From: CAIYRG01 sp965247505
GTDB lineage: Bacteria > Pseudomonadota > Alphaproteobacteria > Micropepsales > Micropepsaceae
Length of the DNA stretch: 64,000 nucleotides
Reading direction: 5' to 3'
Assembly: GCA_965247505.1 (NCBI GenBank)
Contig: OZ252020.1
Span: forward strand, 3,844,001-3,908,000
The translations under genes were made by a program, and so were the position numbers. Below the pieces are notes generated by a model that saw nothing but the letters and a program-made list of their open reading frames with translations, ran no database searches and was not told the origin of the DNA. Below, piece by piece: positions 17,640-26,204 of this stretch. Each line of letters starts with the position of its first letter. Position 1 is the first letter of the stretch.

Positions 17640-18365
17640 TCAGCTCATATCTTCGATGCTGATCGGCTCGCCAGGTAGTTCCCTATCAAGGTAATTTTTG
17701 ACGTTTTCCCGGTTAAAACCGATAACGCCGGGAAAGCCGATCATGCGCCATCCGACCTTGTTTCGGTTGCCGCCGTAGATCGGGTCGGAAAACATTCCTT
17801 CCATTACGGTTTGATAGAGAATGCTCCAAAATTCACGTGCCACCGCTTCGCTGCCGAAATCAACTTCGCGTGCGGAGAGAGCAATGAGAACTTCTTCGCG
17901 CTGCGCAGCTTCCAAGCGGTCAAACGAACGCCCATAACTCGTATTGCAATGCGCATTGGTCAGCTTAATGCCCTCTCGGTACAATTCGGCCGGCGTTAAC
18001 GGGAGCTGGTAGCCCTGGGCCGGAACACCTTCACGCCAGGGTCCACTGCGATAGAGCCGGTCGCCCTTACCCCACGCGCCGGCGAGTGCGCGATCGATGA
18101 AAATATTGACGCCAACATCGGTGCCTCTTGGCGTGAACTGATCTTCCGGGATAATGTGATCGACCAAGGCCTCGACGAAAGCTGCTTCCTCTAAATTGAG
18201 GAAGGAGTAGCCGTCATTTGGTTGGGGCGCCGCTTCCGCCGCATCATTTACCGTTTGGGCCTGCGCCTCGCTTGGGGCAGCAGCGCCTGCAGCGCTGGCT
18301 GCCGCTGCGCCGCCGACGACAGCGGTCTTGATAAAGTCTCGCCGGTCAACTTTAGAATCGGACAT
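17640..18365 (-). CDS. Gluconate 2-dehydrogenase subunit 3-like protein with TAT signal
   Basis: 241 residues; first gene of the GMC operon. The N-terminus DRRDFIKTAVVGGAAAASAA is a twin-arginine signal (RRDF). The rest matches the small subunit of membrane-bound gluconate/glucose dehydrogenases: FVEALVDHIIPEDQFTPRGT and, at the end, YGGNRNKVGWRMIGFPG. In known complexes this subunit escorts the folded FAD subunit through the TAT pore. SD GGGGAGA before ATG 18365. Confidence 0.92.
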   Translation of the reverse strand: MSDSKVDRRDFIKTAVVGGAAAASAAGAAAPSEAQAQTVNDAAEAAPQPNDGYSFLNLEEAAFVEALVDHIIPEDQFTPRGTDVGVNIFIDRALAGAWGKGDRLYRSGPWREGVPAQGYQLPLTPAELYREGIKLTNAHCNTSYGRSFDRLEAAQREEVLIALSAREVDFGSEAVAREFWSILYQTVMEGMFSDPIYGGNRNKVGWRMIGFPGVIGFNRENVKNYLDRELPGEPISIEDMS

Positions 18366-18914
18366 TTAGTTCTCCCCTTGGCATCCCTGCTGCTTATTCC
18401 ATGAGCAGTTGGATGATCCAAAACGATACTATGTTTCCAAGGTGCGGACTACCTGGGAGGCGTAGTCGCCGGGAAATCTGATTGGGAGAGGTCGCAGTGG
18501 GATTCGTTAACCCGCCAGGGCTCGTGGCACGATCCTTGATAGGATTAATGGGAAGCTAATAGAGGTGCGACCTATGTACCGCTTTTCGTCTCAATCCGGC
18601 ACACGCCTATTGCCCAAGCAGGAAACCATTGACGATTGTCTCTTGGAAACCCCTGCCGCGCAGCCCCGCGACCAAATGTCCAAGACGGAGATCGCCCAAT
18701 TGGGGGCGGGTGCGAAGTGCTTTGGACGGCGCAGGAATGCGCCAAGCGCGAGGTGGAGAATCCCTCGCGGCGCGGCCCAAGCGTTTCCAATCTAGCGCAA
18801 TTCCGCCCTGAATTGGGGCGCAGTCGCAATATCGCTCCTATGCGCGTTTTTGGGTGATTGCGCAGGAATCTCAAGCCCGGTTAAACTAAGCCAATTGTTT
18901 TTCCGGAGAATTCC
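18366..18914. other. Intergenic region with no supported gene
   Basis: 549 bases upstream of both the leftward GMC operon and the rightward DUF6152 gene, so it should hold their promoters. Short overlapping frames between about 18570 and 18870 on both strands read poorly and resemble no family I know; they may be a decayed gene. No hairpin, tRNA or IS end was recognised. Confidence 0.5.
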
Positions 18915-19334
18915 ATGCGCTTGAGATATTCCGTACCACTAATTTTTTCCTTAATGGCGCTTCCCCTTTCGGCGAGCGCGCATCATTCGCAATCGATGTA
19001 TGATGCGAGTAAGCAAACATCGGCTACGGGTATTGTATCCGAGTGGGAGTGGACCAATCCCCATACCTGGCTTCATGTGATGGTGAAGGACGAAAACGGT
19101 CAGGATCGACTGTGGACGTTTGAGAGTAATTCGACCGGCCAGCTGATGCGTGGCGGCTGGAGCGAACATGCGATCAACCCCGGCGAGGAAGTCACGGTGA
19201 CTTTCCGGCCGCTTCGTGACGGCTCGCGCGGCGGTACTATTCGCGCTGTGCGTTTTCCAGATGGAAGAGAACTTCTCCATCCGGGCATCGGCGGATATGA
19301 TGCAACGACGGGAACGCTAAACGTCGCGCCTTAG
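18915..19334 (+). CDS. DUF6152-family periplasmic protein
   Basis: 139 residues with signal peptide (MRLRYSVPLIFSLMALPLSA) followed at once by HHSQSMYD, the family start. The core reads GIVSEWEWTNPHTWLHVMV and later WTFESNSTGQLMRGGWSE, then GEEVTVTFRPLRDGSRGG. It is a small beta-barrel (OB-like) periplasmic protein; function unknown. The His-His after the signal cleavage site could bind metal (inference). Paralogues are at 55301 (intact) and 58403 (truncated). Convergent with the dihaem cytochrome gene, 22 bases apart. Confidence 0.88.
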   Translation: MRLRYSVPLIFSLMALPLSASAHHSQSMYDASKQTSATGIVSEWEWTNPHTWLHVMVKDENGQDRLWTFESNSTGQLMRGGWSEHAINPGEEVTVTFRPLRDGSRGGTIRAVRFPDGRELLHPGIGGYDATTGTLNVAP

Positions 19335-19356
19335 GGATTACTCCTTACAATACGCT

Positions 19357-20331
19357 CTAACTCTCGCCTGCAGGGTCAAGCGAAGCGACATAGGACACGA
19401 GGTTGACGATGTCTTCCTCGGTCAGATTGTCGACAACGCCATGCATTAGCGCCGCCGACGGGCCGTTGCGCATGCGATGCTGAAAATCAACCAATTGGCG
19501 CACCATGTAAGCGGGCGAGCGCCCGGCGATGGGCGGTATCGCGCCAAGACCCGTAAGACCTGGGCCATGACAAATCGCACATGCGACGGTTTTCCCGCCG
19601 CCGCCAGTGGTCGCAAGCTCTTCACCGCGTGCGACGGCGCCCTCCGGTACATAGGCGATGAAAGAGGCATGAGAGTCGCGAATGCTGGCGCCGAGAGAAT
19701 CCTCGGGCACTTCTACGACACGCATTCCGATCGGCTCCATGCCGCCGCCCGGCACCACATGGCGCATATTGGTTCCCTCAGGCAAATGGGCTACCGGAAT
19801 GTTGTCGCCCTCAACCACCCTGGTCCATTTTACAGGCGGCAGGCTGGCGTAATACTCGGCCGCCGCGGCAACTTCCTCATCCGTTGCATCTTGTGCGAAG
19901 CGGATCATCGCGGCGGAGCGCGGTGCGTTGCCTAGGCCGGCGCGTGCGCCGCTGGCAAAATCTCTCATCTGTTGGATGATGTAATCCGCGGGAAGTCCTG
20001 CGAGGTAACCGGATTCCGGATGCCCGCCGCCATTTGGCAAATGGCACCGCATGCAAGGCTGAACAATTGGGCCTCTACCGAACTCTACGATCGAGGGCTT
20101 TTGCGGATGTTCGCTTGGATACCAATCGGGCGGTGTGAACGGCGCTTGGATAACGGCCTGCGTCAGTCCCAAATCGCTTCCTTCCCGGGTGTGCACCGTG
20201 GGATCGGCGAGCCGCGCATCCGTACCGGGAGGCGCTACCATATAAGCCCAGCTCGGCGGCTCGACAGGCTGCGCAATGGCAGCAGAAAGTGGCAACAGGG
20301 CAACCAAACTCAATCCCAGAACTCTTCTCAT
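19357..20331 (-). CDS. Dihaem c-type cytochrome
   Basis: 324 residues with Sec signal (VLGLSLVALLPLSAAIAQ). Two haem motifs, CMRCH near residue 95 and CAICH near residue 255, sit in two cytochrome c domains with a linker of about 160 residues between them. Candidate axial Met residues occur in SAAMIRFAQD and in SAALMHGVVDN. The arrangement resembles the cytochrome subunits of alcohol/aldehyde dehydrogenase complexes (which often have three haems). It may accept electrons from the GMC or PQQ dehydrogenases in the window. Confidence 0.9.
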   Translation of the reverse strand: MRRVLGLSLVALLPLSAAIAQPVEPPSWAYMVAPPGTDARLADPTVHTREGSDLGLTQAVIQAPFTPPDWYPSEHPQKPSIVEFGRGPIVQPCMRCHLPNGGGHPESGYLAGLPADYIIQQMRDFASGARAGLGNAPRSAAMIRFAQDATDEEVAAAAEYYASLPPVKWTRVVEGDNIPVAHLPEGTNMRHVVPGGGMEPIGMRVVEVPEDSLGASIRDSHASFIAYVPEGAVARGEELATTGGGGKTVACAICHGPGLTGLGAIPPIAGRSPAYMVRQLVDFQHRMRNGPSAALMHGVVDNLTEEDIVNLVSYVASLDPAGES

Positions 20332-20475
20332 GGGATTCCTCTCCTTATGTTCGCTGAAATTCCGTTCTAACCTGGTTCAGTGTAGCATAGTGTCGCGCGA
20401 AGCCGCGCCCGTCTAGCTCAAACACCCAGTGCAACTGCCAGACAAATTGTACCGGCCAAACATATGAGGGAAAAG

Positions 20476-21141
20476 ATGAGAAAAATCAGACTAAGTGTGG
20501 CGCCTTGGGCGCTTGCCGTTTCTCTGATGTTTCCTGCCACTGGCTTTGCGCAGACGGAAGCCTCATCTCAAATCGCTTCCATTCTCCCCGCAGCCGTGAC
20601 CATCAATCTCATGACGTCCGATGGTATGGCGCTGCTCGATGCGCAGTGGAAAAATATGGATGCGCGAATTGTCGAAGTGCCGGCGATGGAACGCGAAGTC
20701 GATACTTGGCCGATGGCCTATGACATCGACCCGCATGCTGGCGGTTCGGATTACGATGATTCCCACTGGCCGGTAATACAAGCAGAAGCGCTTGCCGAGC
20801 GCCGCGGCGGCGGCAGAATTTTCTTCACCTGGTACCGCACAACGATCACCATCCCCGAAACCATCGGTGATTTTGAAACCGCGGGATCGAGCGTGGTGCT
20901 TGATCTCACGGTCGACGATTATGGCGAGGTCTGGGTCAATGGCGAGCTGCCCCGCACAGCCGGAAGGCCGAGCCCAGGGGCGATCCAGGGCTTCAACATG
21001 CCAAATCGCATTCTCTTAAGCGAAGAAGTCACGCCGGGAGAACAAATCGACATTGCAGTGTTCGGAATCAATGGACCGATTTCCTTGACGCCGCTCAACA
21101 CCGTCTGGTTCCGCCATGCGCGGTTGGAATTTATTCCATAA
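20476..21141 (+). CDS. Exported protein with galactose-binding-like (jelly-roll) domain
   Basis: About 221 residues, signal peptide ending FPATGFAQ. The body matches by recall the N-terminal beta-sandwich domain found fused to some SMP-30/gluconolactonase proteins: DDSHWPVIQAEALAERRGGG, FFTWYRTTITIPE, VDDYGEVWVNGELPR and AVFGINGPISLTP. Here it stands without the lactonase propeller. ATG 20476 is preferred over 20464 because GAGGG stands at the right distance. Possibly binds a carbohydrate. First of three rightward genes encoding exported proteins. Confidence 0.72.
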   Translation: MRKIRLSVAPWALAVSLMFPATGFAQTEASSQIASILPAAVTINLMTSDGMALLDAQWKNMDARIVEVPAMEREVDTWPMAYDIDPHAGGSDYDDSHWPVIQAEALAERRGGGRIFFTWYRTTITIPETIGDFETAGSSVVLDLTVDDYGEVWVNGELPRTAGRPSPGAIQGFNMPNRILLSEEVTPGEQIDIAVFGINGPISLTPLNTVWFRHARLEFIP

Positions 21142-22346
21142 GGGTGATTTTCTCTGAAGCCATATAATGAAATTGTGACCTTCACGGAGAAATCAGCATG
21201 CAAAAAGTACGATCGCTAGTGTTGGTTGTCTCCGTCCCAATTCTTAGCCTTGCGCCATGCGCGGCGAGCGCTGCAGAAGGATTATTTGGTCGGCTGTTCG
21301 AATCCGACGAACCGGAAGTGTCGCAAAGCATCTGGCGGGAAGACGATGCAGGTGAACAACTTCATCTGCAAACCAGTTTACGCTGTCCGGATTCTATTGG
21401 ATCGTTCGAGCGGATCGCCGTCAGTGCGTATGACGGCTTCGGGTTCGACGTGGCGTGTAAATATGACGACAATGATCGCGGCAGGATAACACTCCATTTG
21501 ACGCTAATCGAAGGCGTTTCCATTGAAGACTATTTTGAGCAATCAGTTTCTTCTGCGGAATCGGTCACCCAAGGCGAGTTGAGGTTGGGAGGTGGGAACG
21601 CGGAAACTTTCAGCGACGATCCGGAATGGCTTATTGCGCTTTACGATGTACCCAACGAACGAAGCTTGCCTATCCGGTTTACACCCACACCCACTAGGGC
21701 TAGAATGGGCGCAAACTGGATATAGGGGAGCGCGCCATGGATGTTCTCGACCGCGCCGATCTCCCATTCCCGCATTCGCTACCCGAGTTCCAGCGACTTT
21801 TCCCCGATGATGCGGCCTGCGCCGCCTACCTGGAGAAAGCCCGCTGGGGAGACGGCTTTGCCTGCCCGCACTGCGGCACGGCGGGAGAGCCGTTCCACTT
21901 TGAAAACCGCCCTGGCGTCCTGTGCTGCCGCAAGTGCCGCCAGAACACCGGGCTGACGGTGGGAACAGTGATGGAGCGTAGCCACACTCCGCTGAACGTC
22001 TGGTTCTGGGCCGCTTATCTGGTCGCCAGTCAGACGCCCGGCATGTCCGCCGTGCAGTTTCAGCGGCAACTTGGTCTTTCGCGCTACGAGACGGCCTTTC
22101 AAATTCTCCACAAGCTCCGCTCGGGCATGGTGCGGCCCAACCAAGACAGGATCGGTGGACAGCCCAAGAACCATGTTGAGGTGGACGAAACCTGGGTTGG
22201 CGGGCGAACGCGTGGGGAAGGCCGTGGTGTTCACCACAAGGTTCCCGTCTCCTGTGCCATCGAGGTGCGTCATCGAAAGCCGGGCACCAAGTGGACCCTG
22301 CTGACGAAAGTGGAGACGTCCTGCGATAGGATTTTGATCGCAGGAG

Positions 22347-22649
22347 GTGCAAATGTCGAAGCAGAATGGGAACAAGGGCCGGCGGTTTGATCGGGCCTTC
22401 AAGGAAGAAGCCGTCCGTCTTTTACAGACGAGCGGGCGCAGGCAGCGGCAGATAGCAGGAGATCTTGGGATCAGCGTCAGCGCGCTCGGCCGCTGGGTCG
22501 CAGAATTGCGTGAGGAGGATTTGCTTTCCGGTCCGCATGAGGATGCAGCGAAGGAGATTACCCGTCTACGCCGAGAGCGTGATCTGGCCCGTCAGGAACG
22601 TGATCTCCTAAAAAAAGCGCTGGCCTTCTTCGCCAGGGAAAGTCGATGA
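22347..22649 (+). CDS. IS3-family OrfA, copy 2
   Basis: Protein identical to OrfA of copy 1 (synonymous differences only). Slippery run of seven A at 22610-22616 for the OrfAB frameshift. Intact, so copy 2 can supply transposase. Confidence 0.9.
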   Translation: MQMSKQNGNKGRRFDRAFKEEAVRLLQTSGRRQRQIAGDLGISVSALGRWVAELREEDLLSGPHEDAAKEITRLRRERDLARQERDLLKKALAFFARESR

Positions 22650-23518
22650 GGTTCCGGTTCATCGACGCGGAGAGGGCCGGGTTGGCGATGCCGATATTCC
22701 GCCTGTGCAGACTGCTGCAGGTCAGCGTCTCAGGCTTCTACGCTTGGCGCAATCGCGGCCCAAGCCAGCGACAGCTCGATGACATGGTTCTACTCGCCCA
22801 TGTCCGGGCAGCCTTTCGGCGCAGCCGCGAGAGCTACGGTGCAGAGCGGGTCCATCACGAGCTTGCCGAGAATGGGATCGAGGTTGGACGCCATAGGGTG
22901 GCTCGGCTGATGCGGGGAAATGGGTTGTCTCCAAAACGGAAACAGAAGTTCAAAAAGACGACGGACAGCCAGCACAACAAGGCCGTCGCATCGAACCTTC
23001 TCGACCAGAACTTCTCCGCCGAGGCACCCAACGAGAAATGGGCTGCCGACATCAGCTATATCTGGACGGCACAGGGCTGGCTGTACCTGGCCGTCATGCT
23101 CGACCTCTACTCCCGGCGCGTCATCGGCTGGGCAGTGGGCGCTCGCATGACCAGCGACCTGCCGCTCAGGGCGCTTAACCGTGCTATCGGGCTGCGCCAA
23201 CCTGGCGCCGGTGTGATCCACCATAGCGATCGGGGAAGCCAGTACTGCTCAGACGCATACCAGGCGCGCCTCGGTGAACTCGGTTTCCTCGCCTCAATGA
23301 GCGGTAAGGGAAATTGCTATGATAACGCCGTCGTCGAGACCTTCTTCAAAACCATCAAGTCAGAACTGATCTGGAGGACTGTGTTCATGTCAAGAAGCCA
23401 AGCTGAAACTGCCATAGCCGGATACATCGACGGGTTCTATAATCCAGTCCGTCGGCACTCGACGCTGGACTTCACAAGCCCCGTCAAATTCGAGGCAGAA
23501 GCAATGCAAACGGTGTAG
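22646..23518 (+). CDS. IS3-family OrfB, copy 2
   Basis: Protein the same as OrfB of copy 1; the DDE residues in AADISYIW, HHSDRGSQY and VVETFF are all present. Start ATG overlaps the OrfA stop. Probably functional. Confidence 0.92.
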   Translation: MRFRFIDAERAGLAMPIFRLCRLLQVSVSGFYAWRNRGPSQRQLDDMVLLAHVRAAFRRSRESYGAERVHHELAENGIEVGRHRVARLMRGNGLSPKRKQKFKKTTDSQHNKAVASNLLDQNFSAEAPNEKWAADISYIWTAQGWLYLAVMLDLYSRRVIGWAVGARMTSDLPLRALNRAIGLRQPGAGVIHHSDRGSQYCSDAYQARLGELGFLASMSGKGNCYDNAVVETFFKTIKSELIWRTVFMSRSQAETAIAGYIDGFYNPVRRHSTLDFTSPVKFEAEAMQTV

Positions 23519-24616
23519 GGCGCCTCCATTTTTCCTGGATGGGTCCAGTAGCGCCGAGTCGCTCTGTGGGTTCGTCGAGAGCACCGTCGCGCCGGGATCG
23601 CTGATCGTTACTGACGATTGGAGCGGCTATGCTGGCCTCGGTAAGCGCGGCTATGAGCACTTCGCTGTTGCCGAGCAATACCTGCCGATCATCCATCTGG
23701 TTTTCGCCAACCTGAAGACGTGGCTGATCGGGATCCACCACGGCGTTAGCCACCAGCACCTACAAGCCTACCTCAACGAGTTCACCTTCCGCTTCAACAG
23801 GCGGTTCTACCCGTTCAACGCCTTCCGCTCATTGCTCGGCATCGCTGGCGACACCTCTGCTCCAACCTATGCCGAGCTTTACTCGGGAGAGTGGCGGCAC
23901 CCTACATGTAGCGGTCATAGGCGTTAACCGGATAGGCAAGGAACGAAGAACTGGCGTCTGGGTCAAGAATCTGTCCGGCTGGGCGCTGAAGTATCGCGCG
24001 ACCTACGAAGATGCGCACCAGGAGGCTACGTTTGACGCGATGTCCAAACTCTCGGACCTTGCGCATTTGAGCGCATGTGCGCTCACCGAAAGGCCAATTC
24101 GTCAGGGCAGCCAAATTGAGGATACGGATATTCTACTCGCGCTCGCACTGTTGGCAGGTGCTCAAATGCTCAACACAGAGGGTGCCGAAGCTGAATTCGC
24201 CGCGTCGTACGATGGAGAGAGCCCTCCAGTGTGGTGCGTAGAAGATACGCTGGCCATTGACGGTAAGGGATTTCTACTTTGGCGTAACATCGCCAGTGAC
24301 GGAAAAAATGGGCCATCAGACCGTGTCACCGCGACTTCGCTAAATGAATCCCCAGCGCTCGAAGTTATTGTCGATCCTGGCGTGACGGCATTCCACCATG
24401 CTCAGGAGGGGGCGAGTCTCGACTCCACTGTGTTCACTCTCGCCATTAGATCTGGAAATGTTTTTGAGGCCTATGGTTTTTTTGTCGACCGACCGGATTG
24501 GGCAACGCTTGGTGCATTTGCGGATAGCGTGTTTTCTGGTCGTCGTGCGCCGATCGCTAGCGTTGACACAGGGTCAAACCAGATTAATCTGAACGTTCAG
24601 GATCTAAACATTCAGG

Positions 24617-25303
24617 ATGAGTAACGTGAAGACCATGCACCGCGCCGCTTTTATTTCTTCGCTTACGATCGCGCTGGCAATGATGCTGAGCGCGCCCGCA
24701 ATCGCGCAAAGCTGGATCGAATATGTCAATATCGATGCGCGCTTTGGAATTAATTATCCGGGAGAGCCCGAGCGATCCGAGGAGACCTACTTAACAAATT
24801 CCGGCATGTCCTTTCCTGCCGAGGTTTTCACCGCATCCGATGCCGCCGGTACCTATATTGTGACCGCAATAAATTATTCGGGTGTGAGCTACGAATTCTA
24901 TCAGACGCTGTTGGACGATGCCGTCGAGGTGGTCCGCAATCGTGGCGGTAAAGTCACCTATGAAGGATTCAACATCTATGACGGCATGGATACGATATCG
25001 CTTCAAATCACCAATGACGACGGCAGCCGGAGCTTCTACGCCATCACCCTGCCGCCGCGTCCGAGCCTAACTGATCGGCTCTACATCATCGAAGGCCGCG
25101 TTGCCGGGTCGATGCCGGTTCCAGGACATTTTCAGCAATCGCTTTTTATCGTCGACACCAATGGCGATCGCATGCGCTACGAGGTCGATATCGAGGGAAC
25201 GCGCTTCCGTGTTTTCCCGGGTTCGGGCGGCCAACCGGTTGTCGCCCCCGAATGCAACATCGCGTTGCCTTGCATCCCTGGAAGGGTTGAACCGGAAGAG
25301 TGA
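24617..25303 (+). CDS. Exported protein of unknown function
   Basis: 228 residues with a signal peptide (SLTIALAMMLSAPAIAQ). The start at 24617 overlaps the stop of the interrupted gene before it; an internal ATG at 24635 (MHRAAF) is possible. The mature part begins WIEYVNIDARFGINYPGEPE, the kind of start seen in proteins that bind or sense in the periplasm, and has two Cys near the C-terminus (APECNIALPCIPG) that could pair. Not recognised beyond that. Since its upstream partner is destroyed by IS1595, transcription of this gene may now depend on the IS. Confidence 0.7.
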   Translation: MSNVKTMHRAAFISSLTIALAMMLSAPAIAQSWIEYVNIDARFGINYPGEPERSEETYLTNSGMSFPAEVFTASDAAGTYIVTAINYSGVSYEFYQTLLDDAVEVVRNRGGKVTYEGFNIYDGMDTISLQITNDDGSRSFYAITLPPRPSLTDRLYIIEGRVAGSMPVPGHFQQSLFIVDTNGDRMRYEVDIEGTRFRVFPGSGGQPVVAPECNIALPCIPGRVEPEE

Positions 25304-25361
25304 GCCGAAATGGCTGATAGAAGCGCTAGGCGCCTCACTCTCCCAGATTTACCCTCCAAAC

Positions 25362-25937
25362 CTAATCCCCCGGCGCGTTGAGTGCGCTGGCGCCGTTGGG
25401 CTCCGATTGGATGTGAATGTAATCGGCGATGCCGATGGCTTTGATCAGCTTCTGTTGCGTGCGCAAATAATCGATATGTTTTTCTTCGCTCTCATAAATA
25501 CTGGTGTAGAGCTCGCGGGAGCCGTAATCCTTGATCTGTTCGGCATAGGCAATGGCATCGGTTAAATCGGTGATTGCTTTTTCTTCCAGCTTCAAATCGC
25601 ATGAGAGGATCTCGGTGACATCTTCACCGATCATCAGCTTGTCGAGAGATTGCAAATTGGGAAGGCCACCGAGGAAGAGGACACGCTGCACCAGACTGTC
25701 GGCATGCTTCATCTCGTCGATGGATTCCTCATACTCATATTTGGAAAATTCGGAGATGCCCCAATCGGCGAGCATGCGCGAATGGAGAAAATACTGATTG
25801 ATCGCGGTGAGTTCGTTTTTGAGAATCAGGTTGAGAAACGCGGTTGTCTTCGCGTCGCCTTGCGCCACTCCGCTGCGTGAAGCAGGGCGGCTCTTGGTGG
25901 CGCGTCGTTTAGCATTCTTTGAATTGTTTCGTGGCAT
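25362..25937 (-). CDS. bfr: Bacterioferritin
   Basis: About 191 residues: a typical Bfr four-helix bundle with an unusual N-terminal extension of about 27 residues rich in Lys/Arg (MPRNNSKNAKRRATKSRPAS). Ferroxidase ligands are visible in NELTAINQYF (Glu), YEESIDEMKHAD (Glu, His and the haem-binding Met), LEEKAI (Glu) and YESEEKHIDYL (Glu, His). Stores iron in a 24-mer cage in the cytoplasm. ATG 25937 fits the GAGAGGAA upstream. The coding region starts inside the 3' end of bfd (112-base overlap), which is uncommon and fits with the extension being a recent upstream start. Confidence 0.93.
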   Translation of the reverse strand: MPRNNSKNAKRRATKSRPASRSGVAQGDAKTTAFLNLILKNELTAINQYFLHSRMLADWGISEFSKYEYEESIDEMKHADSLVQRVLFLGGLPNLQSLDKLMIGEDVTEILSCDLKLEEKAITDLTDAIAYAEQIKDYGSRELYTSIYESEEKHIDYLRTQQKLIKAIGIADYIHIQSEPNGASALNAPGD

Positions 25938-26056
25938 GATCCGCACTTCCTCTCGACGCCGTGGCGCGCATAGACTTCGTCCACGCTTCTTGCCCCTGAT
26001 CGAAGGGCGGCGCGAACCTTTGACTCGTTCAGCCTATTGCATATGCAGACAATCAT
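25826..26056 (-). CDS. bfd: Bacterioferritin-associated ferredoxin
   Basis: 76 residues with the four [2Fe-2S] cysteines of Bfd: MIVCICN at the start and KCGSC near residue 38. Bfd docks on Bfr and reduces its haem to release stored iron. The C-terminal 20 residues are an extension shared in sequence with the overlapping bfr start. A Fur-like box lies 53 bases upstream, so the pair is probably iron-controlled. Confidence 0.92.
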   Translation of the reverse strand: MIVCICNRLNESKVRAALRSGARSVDEVYARHGVERKCGSCHETIQRMLNDAPPRAALLHAAEWRKATRRQPRFST

Positions 26057-26108
26057 GAACGGATTCCGTGCGGTTCTCAGAGATTATCCCAACAAAAGTT
26101 TCATATTC

Positions 26109-26127
26109 GATAATGAGAGTGATTGTC
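26109..26127. promoter_or_regulatory. Fur-box candidate upstream of bfd-bfr
   Basis: GATAATGAGAGTGATTGTC agrees with the 19-base Fur consensus (GATAATGATAATCATTATC) at 15 positions. It lies 53 bases before the bfd start and 78 before the divergent methyltransferase gene. Repression of bfd under iron-replete conditions would fit its role in iron release. Alphaproteobacteria may use Irr or RirA instead, so the assignment is tentative. Confidence 0.55.
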
Positions 26128-26204
26128 AATCGCGGTAAAATTATGGCGGGCGAAACTCGGCTATAAGTGCCGAAACACAAATTGGTGAGAGGAAAATCAG
26201 TCGA

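Larger units (their letters stand above)
22292..23547 (+). mobile_element. IS3-family insertion sequence, copy 2 (1256 bp)
   Basis: Same length, ends and orientation as copy 1 at 1013-2268, with only a few single-base differences (for example CGTCTACG for CGCCTACG in orfA and CCATTTTTCC for CCACTTTTCC at the right end). It lies inside the IS1595 transposase gene. The flanks (AAG left, GTA right) are not a duplication, and internal IS1595 bases are missing, so a deletion accompanied or followed insertion. Confidence 0.93.
21737..23927 (+). pseudogene. IS1595-family (ISXO2-like) transposase, split by IS3
   Basis: The 5' part (21737-22291) has the zinc-ribbon CPHCGTAGE ... CCRKCRQNTG and the first DDE part VEVDETWVGGR. 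The 3' part (23548-23927) starts SAESLCGF and carries TDDWSGYAGL and HLVFANLKTW, ending GHRR. Between them sits IS3 copy 2, and some transposase sequence is missing: the truncated copy at 41.4 kb has CGTCGTGCTCGACT before the same point. So the insertion was accompanied by a small deletion and this copy is dead. Confidence 0.88.
21665..23940 (+). mobile_element. IS1595-family element carrying IS3 copy 2 inside
   Basis: Termini CTTGCCTATCCGGTT at 21665 and the inverted counterpart ending GGATAGGCAAG at 23940. It is flanked by a perfect 8-bp duplication GAACGAAG (21657-21664 and 23941-23948), the size known for IS1595. The transposase gene is broken by IS3 copy 2 at 22292. Without the IS3, about 1020 bp remain. 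A second, truncated copy lies inverted at 41377-41806. Confidence 0.93.
21198..24624 (+). pseudogene. Exported protein of unknown function, interrupted by IS1595 (with nested IS3)
   Basis: The gene starts at ATG 21198 with a signal peptide (VLVVSVPILSLAPCAASA) and reads to VPNER at 21664. The IS1595 element follows; after it the frame resumes as RTGVWVKNLSGWALKYRAT and ends TAA at 24622-24624. Removing 21665-23948 (element plus one copy of the 8-bp duplication GAACGAAG) restores one frame of 380 codons exactly. No family is recognised; there are Cys residues at TSLRCPDS, VACKYDD, SACALTE and PVWCVED. The gene end overlaps the next start (ATGAGTAA), so this was a translationally coupled operon. 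Confidence 0.9.

Noticed and set aside
18565..18874. Possible small genes between the GMC operon and the DUF6152 gene.
   Set aside because: Several overlapping frames on both strands, none with family resemblance, SD or convincing residue pattern.
1008..23550. The left flank of IS3 copy 2 (AAG) equals the right flank of copy 1 (AAG), as if a circular 20-kb unit had been inserted by recombination between IS3 copies.
   Set aside because: The IS1595 halves on both sides of copy 2 lie in one gene with a perfect 8-bp duplication, so copy 2 is in its original place; a 3-base match is expected by chance.
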